Source: Saussurea involucrata (lineage: Eukaryota > Streptophyta > Magnoliopsida > Asterales > Asteraceae). Taken from it: 64,000 bases of DNA. The stretch's first letter is position 1, and every line of letters begins with the position of its first letter. Shown one piece after another: positions 36,315 through 48,677 of this stretch. The stretch spans positions 88,847,484-88,911,483 of the forward strand of contig CM066313.1 of NCBI GenBank assembly GCA_033807775.1. The letters are read 5' to 3'. Under the pieces are notes generated by a model. It was given only the letters and a program-made list of their open reading frames with translations. It ran no database searches and was not told the DNA's origin. The position numbers were made by a program, and so were the translations under genes.

Positions 36315-36732
36315 TGTAACAACCCACACCAAATAATCATGCCAAAAGCTACCCCTTTCATTTAAAATGCCACAACTGACTCAACATAGTCATACTATGT
36401 AATTTACAGACTGGGTTTGCGGAATTAACCCTAACTACAGCTGGGAACGTAACTACAAAATAAAAAGGAAAAGTTTTCTAATCCTTCTACACGTAAGCTC
36501 CAGCTCACGTCCTGCCATTTCCTCTAAACGAGCTCTCGACTACCTGCTTACCTGAAAAGGTTTTAGTTTTGAAAATGCGAGGGTTAGACCACAAGGTCTA
36601 GTGAGATCCCTTTGGTAACTTTCACACCACAAATAATATTTAAAAGAGTTTGCGAAAACATTATGCAATAATTAGTTTTGCAAATCAACATCCACACACA
36701 TATAACTGGAATTCCTGCCTGGTCACTACACA

Positions 36733-38460
36733 TGTAATAACCAGGTATTGTATTTAATTGTTTAAATTACATTATTATAGTTTAAAATGGATTTAGGATA
36801 GTTTATGAAGTTATAAGTCTTTATTTTGTATTTTGTGGAGTTAGAAGTTAAGAGGTAAGATTTAATTTTTATTTGAAAGTTTGGGGGTAAGTTTTGTCAA
36901 ACAAGATAAAGTTAAGGTTTGTTTGGTGAATGTGTCTACACCTGGCAGCATTCACCGCCTCATTTCTCTTATGTGGGCAAGATGTCTCATTTAGAGACTT
37001 TTAGAAAATATCTAAGTGTGTGTGTGTTTGTGTGTTTTACGATAGAGAGAAAAGAGAGAGAGAATCGAAAAGGGAAAAGAAGGAGAAAGAAGCAAGGGTT
37101 CAGCTGTGTATTAAGAATCAGTTCAAGAAATCAAGGTAACAATCTCATACATATTTATCTTTTTATATGTATTAGTTCCTAAAAGTTTGTTGTGGGTTTT
37201 AGAAGTGGGTTTTGGTAATTTAAGAAAGATATGATAATTTTGGGTTTGAATCATGAATCATTGAATGAGTTTCACTAGATTAATGGTACTTTGATGATTG
37301 GTAATTGTGGGGAAAGGTTTAGGACATCCATAATTTCATTTTGGAGGCTTAAAAATCGTTTTGGGATGAATTGGGTTTGAGAAAGGGCCATTTTCGGCTG
37401 AATGGAAGTGCATGTTCTCCGCGCTAGTTTGGTGCTAGTTAACTAGCGCGGAAAGTAGCACCGTTCTCTGGTCCAGTGCCCCGCGCCCTTTTTGGCGCGA
37501 GTTAGCTGGCGCGGGAAGTGGCGTCGGGCACTGTTTCGCGTTTCCGGGTTTTGTTTCGCGTGCGGTTTGAGGATATGTTTGTGGTATCACCTAAGGGTTG
37601 TTTTTGGGGATTATTAGGAATGGATTTGGGACATAATTAGATGGTTTAACATCATTCTTATGGCGCCAATTCAGGTGTTCGGGTTGAGCTAAAGTGTGTC
37701 CTGGAGCGTGTGTCGTTGTGCTAAGGTTAAGGTGAGTTTTACTTGAAAAATGTTTTTAAACTGGAATACATATATGTGTATATAGAATATGTGATAAATG
37801 ATGTGTTTATATGCTTATGTTGGAAATATAGTATGTGAAGATTATATTATATTTGCATGAGTATTATACGAGAGTATATTGGCCGGGCTTAGGACCGGTG
37901 ATATTGGACGTAGTAGTTGTACGGTGGTGTTGGCCGTAGTAGTTGTACGGTGGTGTTGGCTGTAGTAGTTGTACGGTGGAGATAACTTATTAGTTGGCTT
38001 GCAACCAACTAATATGGCCATGGGAATGAGAAGAGAAAGTAAATGAAGAGTGAGTTCAAATTGATATATGTGATTGTGTCATATGAATGTAATTTATGTA
38101 AATGAAGTTTATATAAATGATTTCAAACTGACAGGGATTTTCTCACTTAGACCACTAGGTCTAACCCTCATTTTGTTTTAAAAATATGTATTCCAGGTGA
38201 TGGATCGGGTAAGAGCAATTGAATAGAGTAATGGATGGATAGCTTTTGTGAAGACTTTTGTTATGAAGATCATGAAGTGTTTTTGTACTTATGGCTTCGT
38301 TGTTAGTCATAATGTAAATTAATTAGTGAAAAAGTTTGTAATGAATTACTTATTATGTTTAGTAAGACTATGGGACCGAACTTGAATTATAATGTATTTT
38401 TGTGGTGAAATGATGATATGAAATATGTTATTTGTATATTTTGAGAATTGGGTTGTTACA
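36733..38460 (+). repeat. G3 5' LTR
   Basis: 1728 bp, TGTAATAACCAGG to GGGTTGTTACA. It contains a GAGAGA-rich leader (about 37045-37095), donor AAG|GTAAC (37136), acceptor TTCAG|GTG (37674), a 57-nt micro-exon (37675-37731), AAG|GTGAGTT (37732), an ACGGTGG array, a TAGACC/GGTCTA hairpin (38147-38164) and CCAG|GT (38196). A TTTGGCGCG site and a CTAGTTAACTAG palindrome lie in the first intron interval. Confidence 0.92.
37908..37983 (+). repeat. 25-bp tandem repeat array in G3 LTR
   Basis: Three units of CGTAGTAGTTGTACGGTGG plus a GTGTTGG linker, repeated at about 25 bp. Each ACGG...CCGT or ACGG...CTGT pair can form a short stem. The 3' LTR has the matching array at about 42969-43040. Confidence 0.85.
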
Positions 38461-38462
38461 GA

Positions 38463-38475
38463 TAGTATCAGAGCC
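38463..38475 (+). other. Primer-binding site of G3
   Basis: TAGTATCAGAGCC two bases after the 5' LTR; one mismatch to the usual TGGTATCAGAGCC for initiator tRNA-Met. Confidence 0.88.
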
Positions 38476-38723
38476 CTAGTTTAAGGGATTTAAGTATTAG
38501 TATCTGTACCTAGACTTAAACTGCATGTGAAGTAGGATGTCCCTATTATTGTAGAACCTTGGGATGTTAAATATAAAAAGGTAGAAGGAACATCATGTAA
38601 GGTAATTTCAGATTTACACCTGGCCAGTTTAATTGTGATTTTACAGGTACATGTTTGAACTGGAATACCTTATTATATGGGGTATGTGCTTATGTGTATA
38701 ATAACATTATTTGAATCTACAGA

Positions 38724-41700
38724 ATGGCCAGCGGTACTAGGCAAACAAATCGGGGAGGAAGAAGCAACTCTAATAGAACAAATCCCCCAGTCGGAACTGG
38801 GAAAGAGGGGGAGAAAGAGGCAGGGGCAGGACTGGAGGCAGAGTGCAGGGGCGAGGCACAGAGTTTGTTAGAAGAGACAACTTGGCTGCTGAGATGGGAA
38901 GATTACAAGCCAATATTCAAGCCATGTTTAACCAAACGCATAATACTGAAGCGGAAAGACCAGACCCTAACTTGGAAGACAAGATGCCTATCACACCTAC
39001 TGTCGTATCAGTACCAAGAAGGTGTGACTATAAGATGTTTTTAAGCTGTAAACCACCAACTTATGGAGAGGATAGAGATCCAGTGAAGGCGATGCGGTGG
39101 TTGAAGGAAATTGAAGCTGTATTTAAAACCAGCAAATGTGCGGAAGAGGATAAGGTGTTATACGGAACTGCAATGTTGAAGGTAGATGTTTTATATTGGT
39201 GGGAGGCCCTTATTGACTCTAAGGGATCTGAGGTATACTCAACCTTTACTTGGGGCGAATTCTCAAGGGCATTCAAAGAACAGTTTTGTCCTCTAGCAGC
39301 AGTCAGACAATTGGAGGAGGAATTCTTGAGCCTACAACAAGGGAATTTATCAGTCAGAGACTATACTGCCCGTTTCCTAGAGAAGTCGCGTTTTGGAGAG
39401 TATTATGTTGCCACGGAGAAAATGAAGATGGAAAGGTTCATATTCGGACTGAATTCGGAAATTCGAAAGTTAGCGACTACAGCGAGACCTGATACCTTCT
39501 CAGCCGCAGTAAATGCCGCGGAAAATGTGGAGCGGGATAATAAGAGGGATGCCGGTGATAAGAGTATGGGAAAGAGGAAATGGGAAGGACCTCAATATGA
39601 TCCGAAAAAGTCTAGGTTTCAAAGATTCGATAATCACCCGCCTTTCCGACCAGCGGAAAGACCGTGTCCGAAGTGCCACCATATCCATCAAGGAAGTTGC
39701 CAAGTTGATTCACGGGTTTGTTATAGATGTGGAAAGACCGGGCATGTTTCTAAAGATTGTAGAGTAACGCGATTTTGTTTTTCATGTAATTCTCCGGATC
39801 ACCTACAGTCGGATTGTCCGAGGGGAAGAACACAGCAAGGGGGTACGTCAGGGAAACCAGCAGTTGTCAGGACAGTAGTACCGAGACTAGAGCCATCAAG
39901 AACAAGGGGTCGTACATTCCAAATGACAGCAAAAGAAGCGGAGGAAACTCCGGATGTGGTTACAGGTACATTTTTCATAAACTCTACACGTGCTAAAGTG
40001 TTATTTGACTCCGGTGCAAACCGATCTTTTGTATCTCCTGCATTTGCTGCTTATCTGCGTCTAAAACCTAAAGTGTTAGAACGTGCTTTACTGGTAGATA
40101 CTGAAAATGATAACCAAGTGTCGGTTAAAGAAGTATTTGATAGTTGTGTAATAAATATAGAAGGGTGTGGAGTACCGATACAACTATTTCCTATAGCTTT
40201 GATCGAATTTGATGTGGTAGTGGGAATGGATTGGTTAGCTGAAAATCAGGCTAACATAGTATGTGATAAGAAAATAATTAATGTTGTCTTACCTGAAAAG
40301 GGGCCGGTAGTGATTTATGGTGATCGTAGAAATCATCAGTCTTGCCTTATATCTATGATAAAAGCCCGTAAGTGTGTGAATAAGGGTTGCCAGAGTTACT
40401 TAGCTTATGTGATAGATATTAAGCCAGAAAAGAATAAGTTGGAAGATATTCCGATTGTTAGTGAATTTCCTGAAGTGTTCCCTGAGGACTTGAATAGTAT
40501 TTCGCCCGTTAGACAAGTAGAGTTTGGTATAGATCTGACTCCTGGAGCTGCTCCTGTTGCTCGAGCACCGTATCGTCTGGCACCTCCAGAGATGAAAGAA
40601 ATGATGGTACAACTACAAGACCTATCCGACAAAGGCTTCATCAGACCTAGTTCTTCGCCGTGGGGAGCGCCAGTTTTGTTTGTGAAAAAGAAGGATGGTT
40701 CGATAAGAATGTGTATCGACTACCGGGAACTGAATAAGCGCACGATCAAGAACAAGTATCCGCTTCCCAGAACTGATGACCTCTTCGATCAATTGGTTGG
40801 AGCCTGCTATTTCTCCAAGATTGATCTAAGATCTGGTTATCATCAGTTGAAGGTTAAAGAAGAAGATGTTCTGAAGACTGCTTTTCGAACAAGGTATGGC
40901 CATTATGAATTCTTAGTAATGCCGTTCGGTTTGACGAATGCTCCAGCTGCCTTTATGGATTTAATGAATCGAGTATGTAAGTCGTATCTCGATAAATTTG
41001 TTATTGTATTTATCGATGATATACTTATCTACTCTCGGTCCAAAGAAGAGCACGCGCAACATCTTCGTTTGATTCTGGAGTTATTGAAGAAAGAAAAGTT
41101 GTATGCTAAATTTTCGAAATGTGAATTCTGGCTACGAGAAGTTCAGTTTCTGGGGCATGTAGTTTCCGAAGAAGGTATACAAGTTGATCCGATGAAAGTG
41201 GAAGCAGTTGAAAAGTGGGAACCGCCGAAGACAGCAACGGAAGTAAGAAGTTTCTGGGTTTAGCCGGTTACTATCGAAAGTTTATAAAAGACTTCTCTCG
41301 TATTACCACGCCTTTGACTAAGTTGACTCGAAAGAATCTAAAGTTTGAATGGAAAGCAGAACAGGATGGAGCATTCCGGATATTGAAAGAGAAACTGTGC
41401 AGCGCGCCGATTTTGTCACTACCTGAAGGTTCTGAAGACTTTGTTGTTTACAGTGATACTTCTAAACTGGGATTGGGATGTGTACTTATGCAGCATGGGA
41501 AAGTTATTGCTTATGCTTCTCGTCAACTAAAAGATCATGAACGACAGTATCCAACACACGACATGGAACTTGCAGCAGTTGTTTTTGCGTTGAAGATTTG
41601 GAGACATTATCTTTATGGTTCCAAATGTCAAATTTATACCGATCATAAGAGTCTCCAACATCTCTTCGATCAGAAGGAATTAAATATGAGACAAAGAAGA

Positions 41701-42066
41701 TGGCTAGAACAGGTGAATGATTACGACTGTGAAATTCTTTATCATCCGGGAAAGGCGAATGTGGTAGCTGATGCACTGAGTCGTCAAGAAAGGAGTGGAA
41801 CAATAAAAGCTATTTCACTAAGGGCTGAAATCTTGCCTAACATCTTTGACGAACTGCTGAAGTGTCAAATAGAAGCCTATTAGGAAGAACATTTGAAGTC
41901 AGAACGGTTAGTGGGGATATCAGCATTGCTTGTGAAAGATGACCGTGGGTTGTTGTGTCTGGGAAACAGAATTTGGGTTCCTCGTTTGGGTGGATTACGT
42001 GACCGTGTATTACAAGAAGCTCATCAATCTCGTTTCTCTATTCATCCAGGCACGAATAAGATGTAT
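38724..42066 (+). pseudogene. G3 gag-pol pseudogene (two frameshifts, one nonsense, 3' deletion)
   Basis: Starts MASGTRQTN in one frame and shifts near 38830 to the main frame (to 41263). That frame carries a gag capsid-like region, zinc knuckles CYRCGKTGHVSKDC and CFSCNSPDHLQSDC, protease DSGANRSFVS and RT with FIDDILIYSRS. A small deletion at about 41250 moves RNase H (VVYSDTSKLGLGCVLMQ, YTDHKSL, VVADALSR) to another frame. A TAG at 41881 interrupts the linker. The integrase zinc region begins (HPGTNKMY) and is cut at 42066 by fusion to LTR sequence, so the catalytic triad and chromodomain are absent. Confidence 0.92.
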
Positions 42067-43522
42067 AGAAAATATCTAAGTGTGTGTGTTTGTGTGTTTT
42101 ACGATAGAGAGAAAAGAGAGAGAGAATCGAAAAGGGAAAAGAAGGAGAAAGAAGCAAGGGTTCAGCTGGGTATTAAGAATCAGTTCAAGAAATCAAGGTA
42201 ACAATCTCATACATATTTATCCTTTTATATGTATTAGTTCCTAAAAGTTTGTTATGGGTTTTAGAAGTGGGTTTTGGTAATTTAAGAAAGATATGATAAT
42301 TTTGGGTTTGAATCATGAATCATTGAATGAGTTTCACTAGATTAATGGTACTTTGATGATTGGTAATTGTGGGGAAAGGTTTAGGACATCCATAATTTCA
42401 TTTTGGAGGCTTAAAAATCGTTTTGGGATGAACTGGGTTTGAGAAAGGGCCATTTTCGGCTGAATGGAAGTGCAGGTTCTCCGCGCTAGTTTGGTACTAG
42501 TTAACTAGCGCGGGAAGTAGCGCCGTTCTCTGGTCCAGTGCCCCGCGCCCTTTTTGGCGCGAGTTAGCTGGCGCGGGAAGTGGCGTCGGGCACTGTTTCG
42601 CGTTTTCGGGTTTTGTTTCGCGTGCGGTTTGAGGATATGTTTGTGGTATCACCTAAGGGTTGTTTTTGGGGCTTATTAGGAATGGATTTGGGACATAATT
42701 AGATGGTTTAACATCATTCTTATGGCACCAATTCAGGTGTTCGGGTTGAGCTAAAGTGTGTCCCGGAGCGTGTATCGTTGTACTAAGGTTAAGGTGAGTT
42801 TTACTTGAAAAATGTTTTTAAACTGGAATACATATATGTGTATATAGAATATGTGATAAATGATGTGTTTATATGCTTATGTTGGAAATATAGTATGTGA
42901 AGATTATATTATATTTGCATGAGTATTATACGAGAGTATATTGGCCGGGCTTAGGACCGGTGATATTGGTCGTAGTAGTTGTACGGTGGTGTTGGACGTA
43001 GTAGTTGTACGGTGGTGTTGGACGTAGTAGTTGTACGGTGGAGATAACTTATTAGTTGGCTTGCAACTAACTAATATGGCCATGGGAATGAGAAGAGAAA
43101 GTAAATGAAGAGTGAGTTCAAATTGATATATGTGATTGTGTCATATGAATGTAATTTATGTAAATGAAGTTTATATAAATGATTTCAAACTGACAGGGAT
43201 TTTCTCACTTAGACCACTAGGTCTAACCCTCATTTTGTTTTAAAAATATGTATTCCAGGTGATGGATCGGGTAAGAGCAATTGAATAGAGTAATGGATGG
43301 ATAGCTTTTGTGAAGACTTTTGTTATGAAGATCATGAAGTGTTTTTGTACTTATGGCTTCGTTGTTAGTCATAATGTAAATTAATTAGTGAAAAAGTTTG
43401 TACTGAATTACTTATTATGTTTAGTAAGACTATGGGACCGAACTTGAATTATAATGTATTTTTGTGGTGAAATGATGATATGAAATATGTTATTTGTATA
43501 TTTTGAGAATTGGGTTGTTACA
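42066..43522 (+). repeat. G3 3' LTR, 5'-truncated
   Basis: It begins at TAGAAAATATCTAAG, corresponding to 37002 of the 5' LTR, so the first 269 bp are missing. Otherwise it is nearly identical and keeps both donor-like sites (42198, 42794), both acceptor-like sites (42736, 43258), the array and the hairpin. Confidence 0.93.
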
Positions 43523-44604
43523 ACACACCTGTGACCTGATCTAGGGCACACACCCGCCCTTGGGAACAGACCAAGTTCGTTCGAATCATCCATATGGGAC
43601 ACACCCCCCATGTACATCACACCAACAACTTGAGATTTATGCATAAATAAACCATATGCAACCACACAATAACAAGTACGTATGTACAAGTAAACAAACA
43701 AGTACCATCAAGCTTTGATTTAGAAAAACTCACCTGAAGTCCTTGTTAGAAATTCTTACTCGCAATTGACTGTCTCTACTCGCACCTACATTAAAACCCA
43801 ACATACAAACCAGATAAGAGACACTCAAATTCTACTGATATGAAATTCCCGGTCGAAATGCCCGAGTTTCGGATCCTACTTCCGGATTGCAAAACACTCC
43901 GGATCCATCCGGATTCCGGTACACTTCCGGATCTAACACCTTCCGGATCAATCACATTTCGGATCCTATGAGGATTCCGGATCCCAAATCGGCCTACTCA
44001 AATTCCGGATCCTAAGGGTTCCGGATCTATATCGGCTTATCTCGCATTCCGGTTCCTAAGGGTTCCGGATCCCATTGGTTTCGGTTCCTAAAGGTTCCGG
44101 ATCCTATGGTACCGATTACTGCGAACACTGAAACATTCCGATTTAACTCGACCACTCTTCACGCAATTCTATATCGGTGTTAACCATTCGCATAGGGGAG
44201 AGTCAATACTGATTGTCTTAGCATTTAAACCATTCAATTTCAAACCACACGAAAAGGAGCACACATACACAGTCTCCAATTCTTTTCTTTCAAGATGAAA
44301 AACCCAAACCAAACTCTATCGCATTTGACCTTAAGATAAGAATGCAGAGGAGAAAGGATTGAAGGTTACCTTGTAAGAAGGTTCCACACACACCAAATTT
44401 GAAGAACTCTGAACTGCTTTGATTTCTTGATTCTGCACCCACAAACGCACCTCAACCGCACATAGTATTCTTGAGGGATTGAGAATCCCTAGGGTTTTAC
44501 ACCCATTTATACCCTCCCACAAGCACACCATATTTTCCCATTTTTCACACTTTTCACCCCAAAACTAGCATTAAATCTCATAAAGAACACGGTTATTACA
44601 TGTT

Positions 44605-45370
44605 GATGATCGATATTCCTATGTAAGACACTTCTTAATTCTCATTTGATGTTTCTTTATTTATATATCTGGTGTCAGCAGCTCATCATGCTTATGGTTA
44701 TGTAAACATGAGCATAAGCTTGTTGTAGATGCTTCATCATAAATTTAAGGTCTGATTCCAAAAACTTGAAGATCTTAATATTTGGTGTTCCATTATATTT
44801 CAGGATGCATTAATTATTTTCCTGATTTTGTAATAATAGTAGATGAAGTTAATAATGTGGTTGATGGTTTTGTGTTTGGATAATTACAAAAAGAACAGAA
44901 GACAAAGCGTGATCATCAGGAATTAGTGACAGTTGGTTATGCTTGGAAATTAGGTAGGTGCATGATGGAGCAGAGCATATAAGAGTTATTATTAATTCAC
45001 AATGCTAATTGTATGTTCCAAAGAGCATATATTTATATATGTGCAGATGGATTGAAATAAATCACATACATAAGGAGAAGATTAATCAAGTAATTACTTA
45101 ATGTTGCATGAAAGTAATGGTTAATGCAGGGTAATGAACTATGTAGGATTAGAACAATTGGTGTGTTTGTGAGGTTGATTAATTAGTATGCCAATTAATT
45201 ATAAGGGCAGGTGATAAGGTTCATGCTTTACCACTTGTTCAATTAAAAGTTAGCCTCCAAAGGCATGTAACATGGCACCAATGCAACCACAAGTATTTTA
45301 TTTATTAATTACTTATATGTTATTGATTAAATTTGATAAAAAGATAGGCAGGACTTGGTAATTACCTATA
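44605..45370. other. Intergenic AT-rich region, no gene recognised
   Basis: Begins right after the G2 target duplication. No ORF of interest and no clear repeat termini. It may be the continuation of the sequence into which G2 inserted. Confidence 0.45.
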
Positions 45371-45747
45371 CTATGGACCCAATGGAGTCCAACCGATTTT
45401 AGAGAGATCTGGGCCGTTTAAACTCATCCCAGATTTTAATCCTGACCGTTTAAATTCATTAAGCCACTTCATTCAGTCACGGTTACCGGCTAAGCTCCTC
45501 CCTCTCCCTCTCCACGCTTCTGCAAACCGCCTAATTCTCTCCCTCTCCCCCACGTTCTGCAGATCACCACAAAAATCGATCACCGCCACGGCCTAATTTC
45601 TCTCGCAGGAAGTCTCCACTTTCTCACTGATTTCTCTCCTCCACGATCCAGATGACGTGCCACTCGCTGCCACCATCCTCATGTGCATCTTCTCCCTTTA
45701 TATTGAGTGAGTAGAGAGATTTCATATCGGAAACGAGAATCAATTTA

Positions 45748-46002
45748 TTAGTTTTGTGGTGGTTGTTTAGATGGAGGTGAGTTTTGATGAATTCGGGGCT
45801 GGAAATTAGTGAGTGCCATGGCTTTTGACACTGACTTGAAGGGGCTGATAGATTTCAGTGGCAGACGACGGAGGATTGCTTCGATGATATCCGGTGGAAG
45901 GATTTTGTGGGGAGACATCACCGGCAGCAGTGGAGGCGCAGGTCTGGTTTTTGGGTCAACTGCGTAAATTCTGTCGGCCATCGTTTGATCCCACCTTACC
46001 AA
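45748..46002 (-). pseudogene. F-box domain gene fragment
   Basis: The minus-strand ORF contains LPPDIIEAILRRLPLKSISP followed by FKSVSK, a good match to the N-terminal F-box (Skp1-binding) motif of plant F-box/associated-domain proteins. After the box the frame runs out within about 20 residues, with no kelch or FBA domain. Orientation is opposite to the other captured pieces. It may be a captured exon or a decayed local gene. Confidence 0.65.
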
Positions 46003-46153
46003 AAATGCTTATTTATTGTGAAAAAAATGCATCATTAATGGGATCAAATTTGGAAGCTTCGATCTGATTTTTGGCCATTCCGTGTTTGCAACTTTGCATT
46101 GCATTTGGATCCCTGATTAAGACATTTTCTCCCCCAAATTGTGATTTTGTTTT

Positions 46154-46156
<3 letters not shown>

Positions 46157-46190
<34 letters not shown>
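46157..46190. repeat. (AT)n microsatellite
   Basis: AT dinucleotide run of about 17 units just upstream of the F-box/LRR exon. Confidence 0.9.
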
Positions 46191-46193
<3 letters not shown>

Positions 46194-46198
46194 TTTAG

Positions 46199-46656
46199 GG
46201 ATGAATTGTGCCGTTTTGTTGCTGATAAGCGTTGTCTCACGACTCTTAAAATGGAGGGGTGTTCTAACCTTGGAGGCTTTGTTCTATGTTAACACACAAT
46301 CTCCACACTTTGGCTATCAGATCTTCATTCACTTTCAAAGATGGTATGTGTCTTTGAGATTTCTCTTAAGTGTTGCAAACTTTTTGTTACCTGAGTATGT
46401 GGATAATTCTCTTTGTAATAACATTCAATTTTTTAGTGATACTTATTTTTACTCTTTTTTTTCTCAATTAGGTTTTCAATTGCCCCAATTTAAATGAGAT
46501 ATCCCTTGATTTTTCTCGCCAAGAGAACGATAGCACTGATCTTACTGCTATGATGGATGGCCTTGGAAGAAGCTGCCCTAGATTAAAAAATATTCACATT
46601 GCTTCTCTTCAACTTTCCCATTCCGTTGTGCTTTCTCTTGCTGCTGCTAACTTAAG
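46199..46656 (+). pseudogene. F-box/LRR (At-B-like) gene fragment, two exons
   Basis: Exon 46199-46343 follows a TTTTAG acceptor and ends ATG|GTATGT. It reads DELCRFVADKRCLTTLKMEG and GCSNLGGFVLC, then a TAA within the LRR stretch, then STLWLSDLHSLSKM. Exon 46472-46656 follows CAATTAG and ends TTAAG|GTATGC. It reads VFNCPNLNEISLDFS, LGRSCPRLKNIHIASLQLS and LSLAAANLR. The leucine-rich content and order fit a plant F-box/LRR protein. I recall the At-B type but cannot confirm it without a search. The premature stop and missing remainder make it a fragment, probably Helitron-captured. Confidence 0.7.
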
Positions 46657-47400
46657 GTATGCTTAAGTGTTTTATTGCTATCTGATTGGACTAATCAAGT
46701 GTTATTATGAATTGCATTTGTAATAAGAAGCTAAGGGAACATTTGAGGCAATCGCTGTCACTACACGCACATAGCGATCTGTAACATAGCTCAAGTGGTT
46801 CCAAGAACTGCAAAACATTTTGAAATACGGTCCACGAAGCATCAGATATGTTGGGGCATGCTCATTGTAAATATTTTGAGAAACATGAATAATTAATAAA
46901 TGTTTAGGTATATTCATCATGAATAATTGGTTCTCAAAATAAATGGAAAGAGCTTGAAAGGGTGAGAAACCTGTTCAGTACTGGTATAAGCATGCTCCTG
47001 TGGAGTATCGGAAAACCCGTGGGCTAATAGATGACGGGCGCGTTCCTGGATATTGCCATGCCAGATGCTATATTTGAGCCAAAACCTGACAAGTTTTTTT
47101 ATCCTTAAATCCAGGTCAAGTTCATATCAACTTGAGAGTTTTTTGTTTGCAATGTTGTAATGTTCTTGTATGATGATCAACAATGTTATAATGTTAATTT
47201 TTGTCATTATCATTCGCCAACCATAGATCTTCTAATACAAATATGTGAATTGAATGGTTCAAGTCACAAGATTGTATATTAACCCATTTTGTTTAATTAT
47301 GGTAAACCAATAAATATCTAATCAATAATTCTATATGTATACTAACATGAAGACATATTACAAATATTCTATAAGTCCATAACATGTATACAACTAGGCT

Positions 47401-47402
<2 letters not shown>

Positions 47403-47440
<38 letters not shown>

Positions 47441-47456
47441 ATATATATATATATAT
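47403..47456. repeat. (AT)n/(GT)n compound microsatellite
   Basis: AT run, short GTGTGTGT, AT run. Confidence 0.9.
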
Positions 47457-48117
47457 CCTTTGGCCCCAAATCGCTGATGTTGTCACGTTTTCATGGCCAA
47501 ATTTAGTTAAATCCAACAAAATAAGAAAGTTGTACATCTTGTATAAAGAACATGTCTGAATAAAAATTGCTACATGTTTCAGATTGATTATATACATATT
47601 CCAATTTTGATTTCTAGCAATTGCATGCTTATGGTTCTTTGTTTCTGTTTTCTTGTAGAAGTTGGAACAACACTATATCTGGAGTTAAGTTTTATAGAAC
47701 TTCCTCAGTGATCTTCTCAGGTAACTTTATGGTATGATTAGAAGAGAATAGCATAAAATTGTTGTCTTTAAACCACAACTGGTTTAATGCCTATAACCTC
47801 TCTTGGGTAGTCAAATAAAATGAAAGGTTCTATAGTAGTTTTGTAAATAATTTACTTATGAAACTGAAGTCATCATTCACCTTTTTTTGTTTCGTGTAAT
47901 GGGATCATCTTTTGAGAGATTACAAGGAAGCTGCAGAGTATATTGAAGACATCAAAGACATTTGTGATGATTTTGAGGGACTTTGTGCTTCTCTATAAGG
48001 TGAAATACATACTCTTTTCAACTCTGTGTGCTGTTACACTAAGGTGCCCTCTGATAATATATCAAAAATCCAATAGCCATAAGTTTTTATTTTGTGTGTT
48101 AATTATTTGGATTGATC

Positions 48118-48186
48118 GGGTGAAAAAAGAGAAGATGGGGGACAGAATCACTGCACTCCAACAACTAGTTTCACCTTTCGAAAAAG
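48118..48186 (+). pseudogene. bHLH transcription factor exon fragment
   Basis: Reads RVKKEKMGDRITALQQLVSP then FEK at a GT-like border (AAAAAG|TATTTC region). This is the basic/helix-1 exon of plant bHLH proteins of the bHLH68/110/123 type, where the motif KEKLGDRIxALQQLVSPFGK precedes an intron. Gly is changed to Glu before the terminal Lys. Loop and helix 2 are absent. Likely captured by the Helitron. Confidence 0.72.
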
Positions 48187-48609
48187 TATTTCATATTTTT
48201 CCTTCTTTTAGATGATTAATTCTTGAAAATGAAACTCTTAATCAAGATTTAATCTTTCGTGTTTATACAAACTGATACAACATCCATGTTTTCTAACATG
48301 CTGAGCTATGTTACTCAAATAGTTGGAATTTACTTATGTTAAACTAGATTTCATAATTTCAAACCCAATTGTATCTTTCATGATTTCAAAGAGCCGTTGA
48401 TCAAACCCCACTGCCCCACATATCATCTCATTAAGCAGATTCTGTCAAAATATGATCCCAGTGAGTAAATCATGTCTGGGTATAATACATTAACAAAATT
48501 GCATATTAACTGTTTGATGTTTTGCCCATTAGAGATTTTGTTGTTGCCAATAACACGTTATAAACTGTTTACAATTTAGATTTCAGTTTGTTTTGTCATC
48601 CTTTGGCAG

Positions 48610-48677
48610 AAACTTATTCATGGCTTTGGAAACCCACTGAGTTTGGTATTCTTTTCCCCTCCAATTGCTGCATACAG
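48610..48677 (+). other. Exon-like segment, unidentified
   Basis: Follows TTTGGCAG and ends ACAG|GTTATT, with an open reading KLIHGFGNPLSLVFFSPPIA and a few more residues. I do not recognise the protein. It may be a fourth captured exon; exon-like pieces at 47659-47720 and 47915-47999 are similar but weaker. Confidence 0.3.

Larger units (their letters stand above)
36733..43522 (+). mobile_element. Ty3/gypsy element G3, nested and internally deleted
   Basis: Plus-strand element with ACACA target duplications (36728-36732 and 43523-43527). The full 5' LTR is 36733-38460 and the PBS is one mismatch from the initiator tRNA-Met complement. The gag-pol pseudogene ends in integrase, and the 3' LTR lacks its first 269 bp. 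The deletion joins the integrase zinc region directly to LTR position 270. Chromovirus-type, related to G1. Confidence 0.93.
33334..44600 (-). mobile_element. Ty3/gypsy element G2 remnant, interrupted by G3
   Basis: Two LTRs (33334-34834, and 36315-36732 plus 43523-44600) surround a 1480-bp internal remnant. Short TGTT duplications flank it (33330-33333 and 44601-44604). Most of gag-pol and the PBS are missing. Only the polypurine-tract side and the C-terminal chromodomain part remain. G3 is inserted in the right LTR with its own ACACA duplication. The LTR pair differs by more sites than the G1 or G4 LTRs, so G2 is older. Confidence 0.88.
36315..44600 (-). repeat. G2 right LTR, split by G3
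   Basis: Left piece 36315-36732 starts TGTAACAACCCACACC. Right piece 43523-44600 continues at CACACCTGTGACC exactly where the intact left LTR continues, and ends GGTTATTACA. Summed length, minus the 5-bp duplication, is about 1491 bp, matching the left LTR. Confidence 0.92.

Noticed and set aside
35650..36365. Plus-strand ORFs of 69-114 codons in the G2 internal region
   Set aside because: No recognisable domain; the surrounding sequence is decayed retroelement on the opposite strand.
46919..47070. Exon-like stretch near 46980-47075 (YWYKHAPVEYRKTRG)
   Set aside because: The open segment lacks a convincing donor and I could not assign it to any family; kept out of the gene list.
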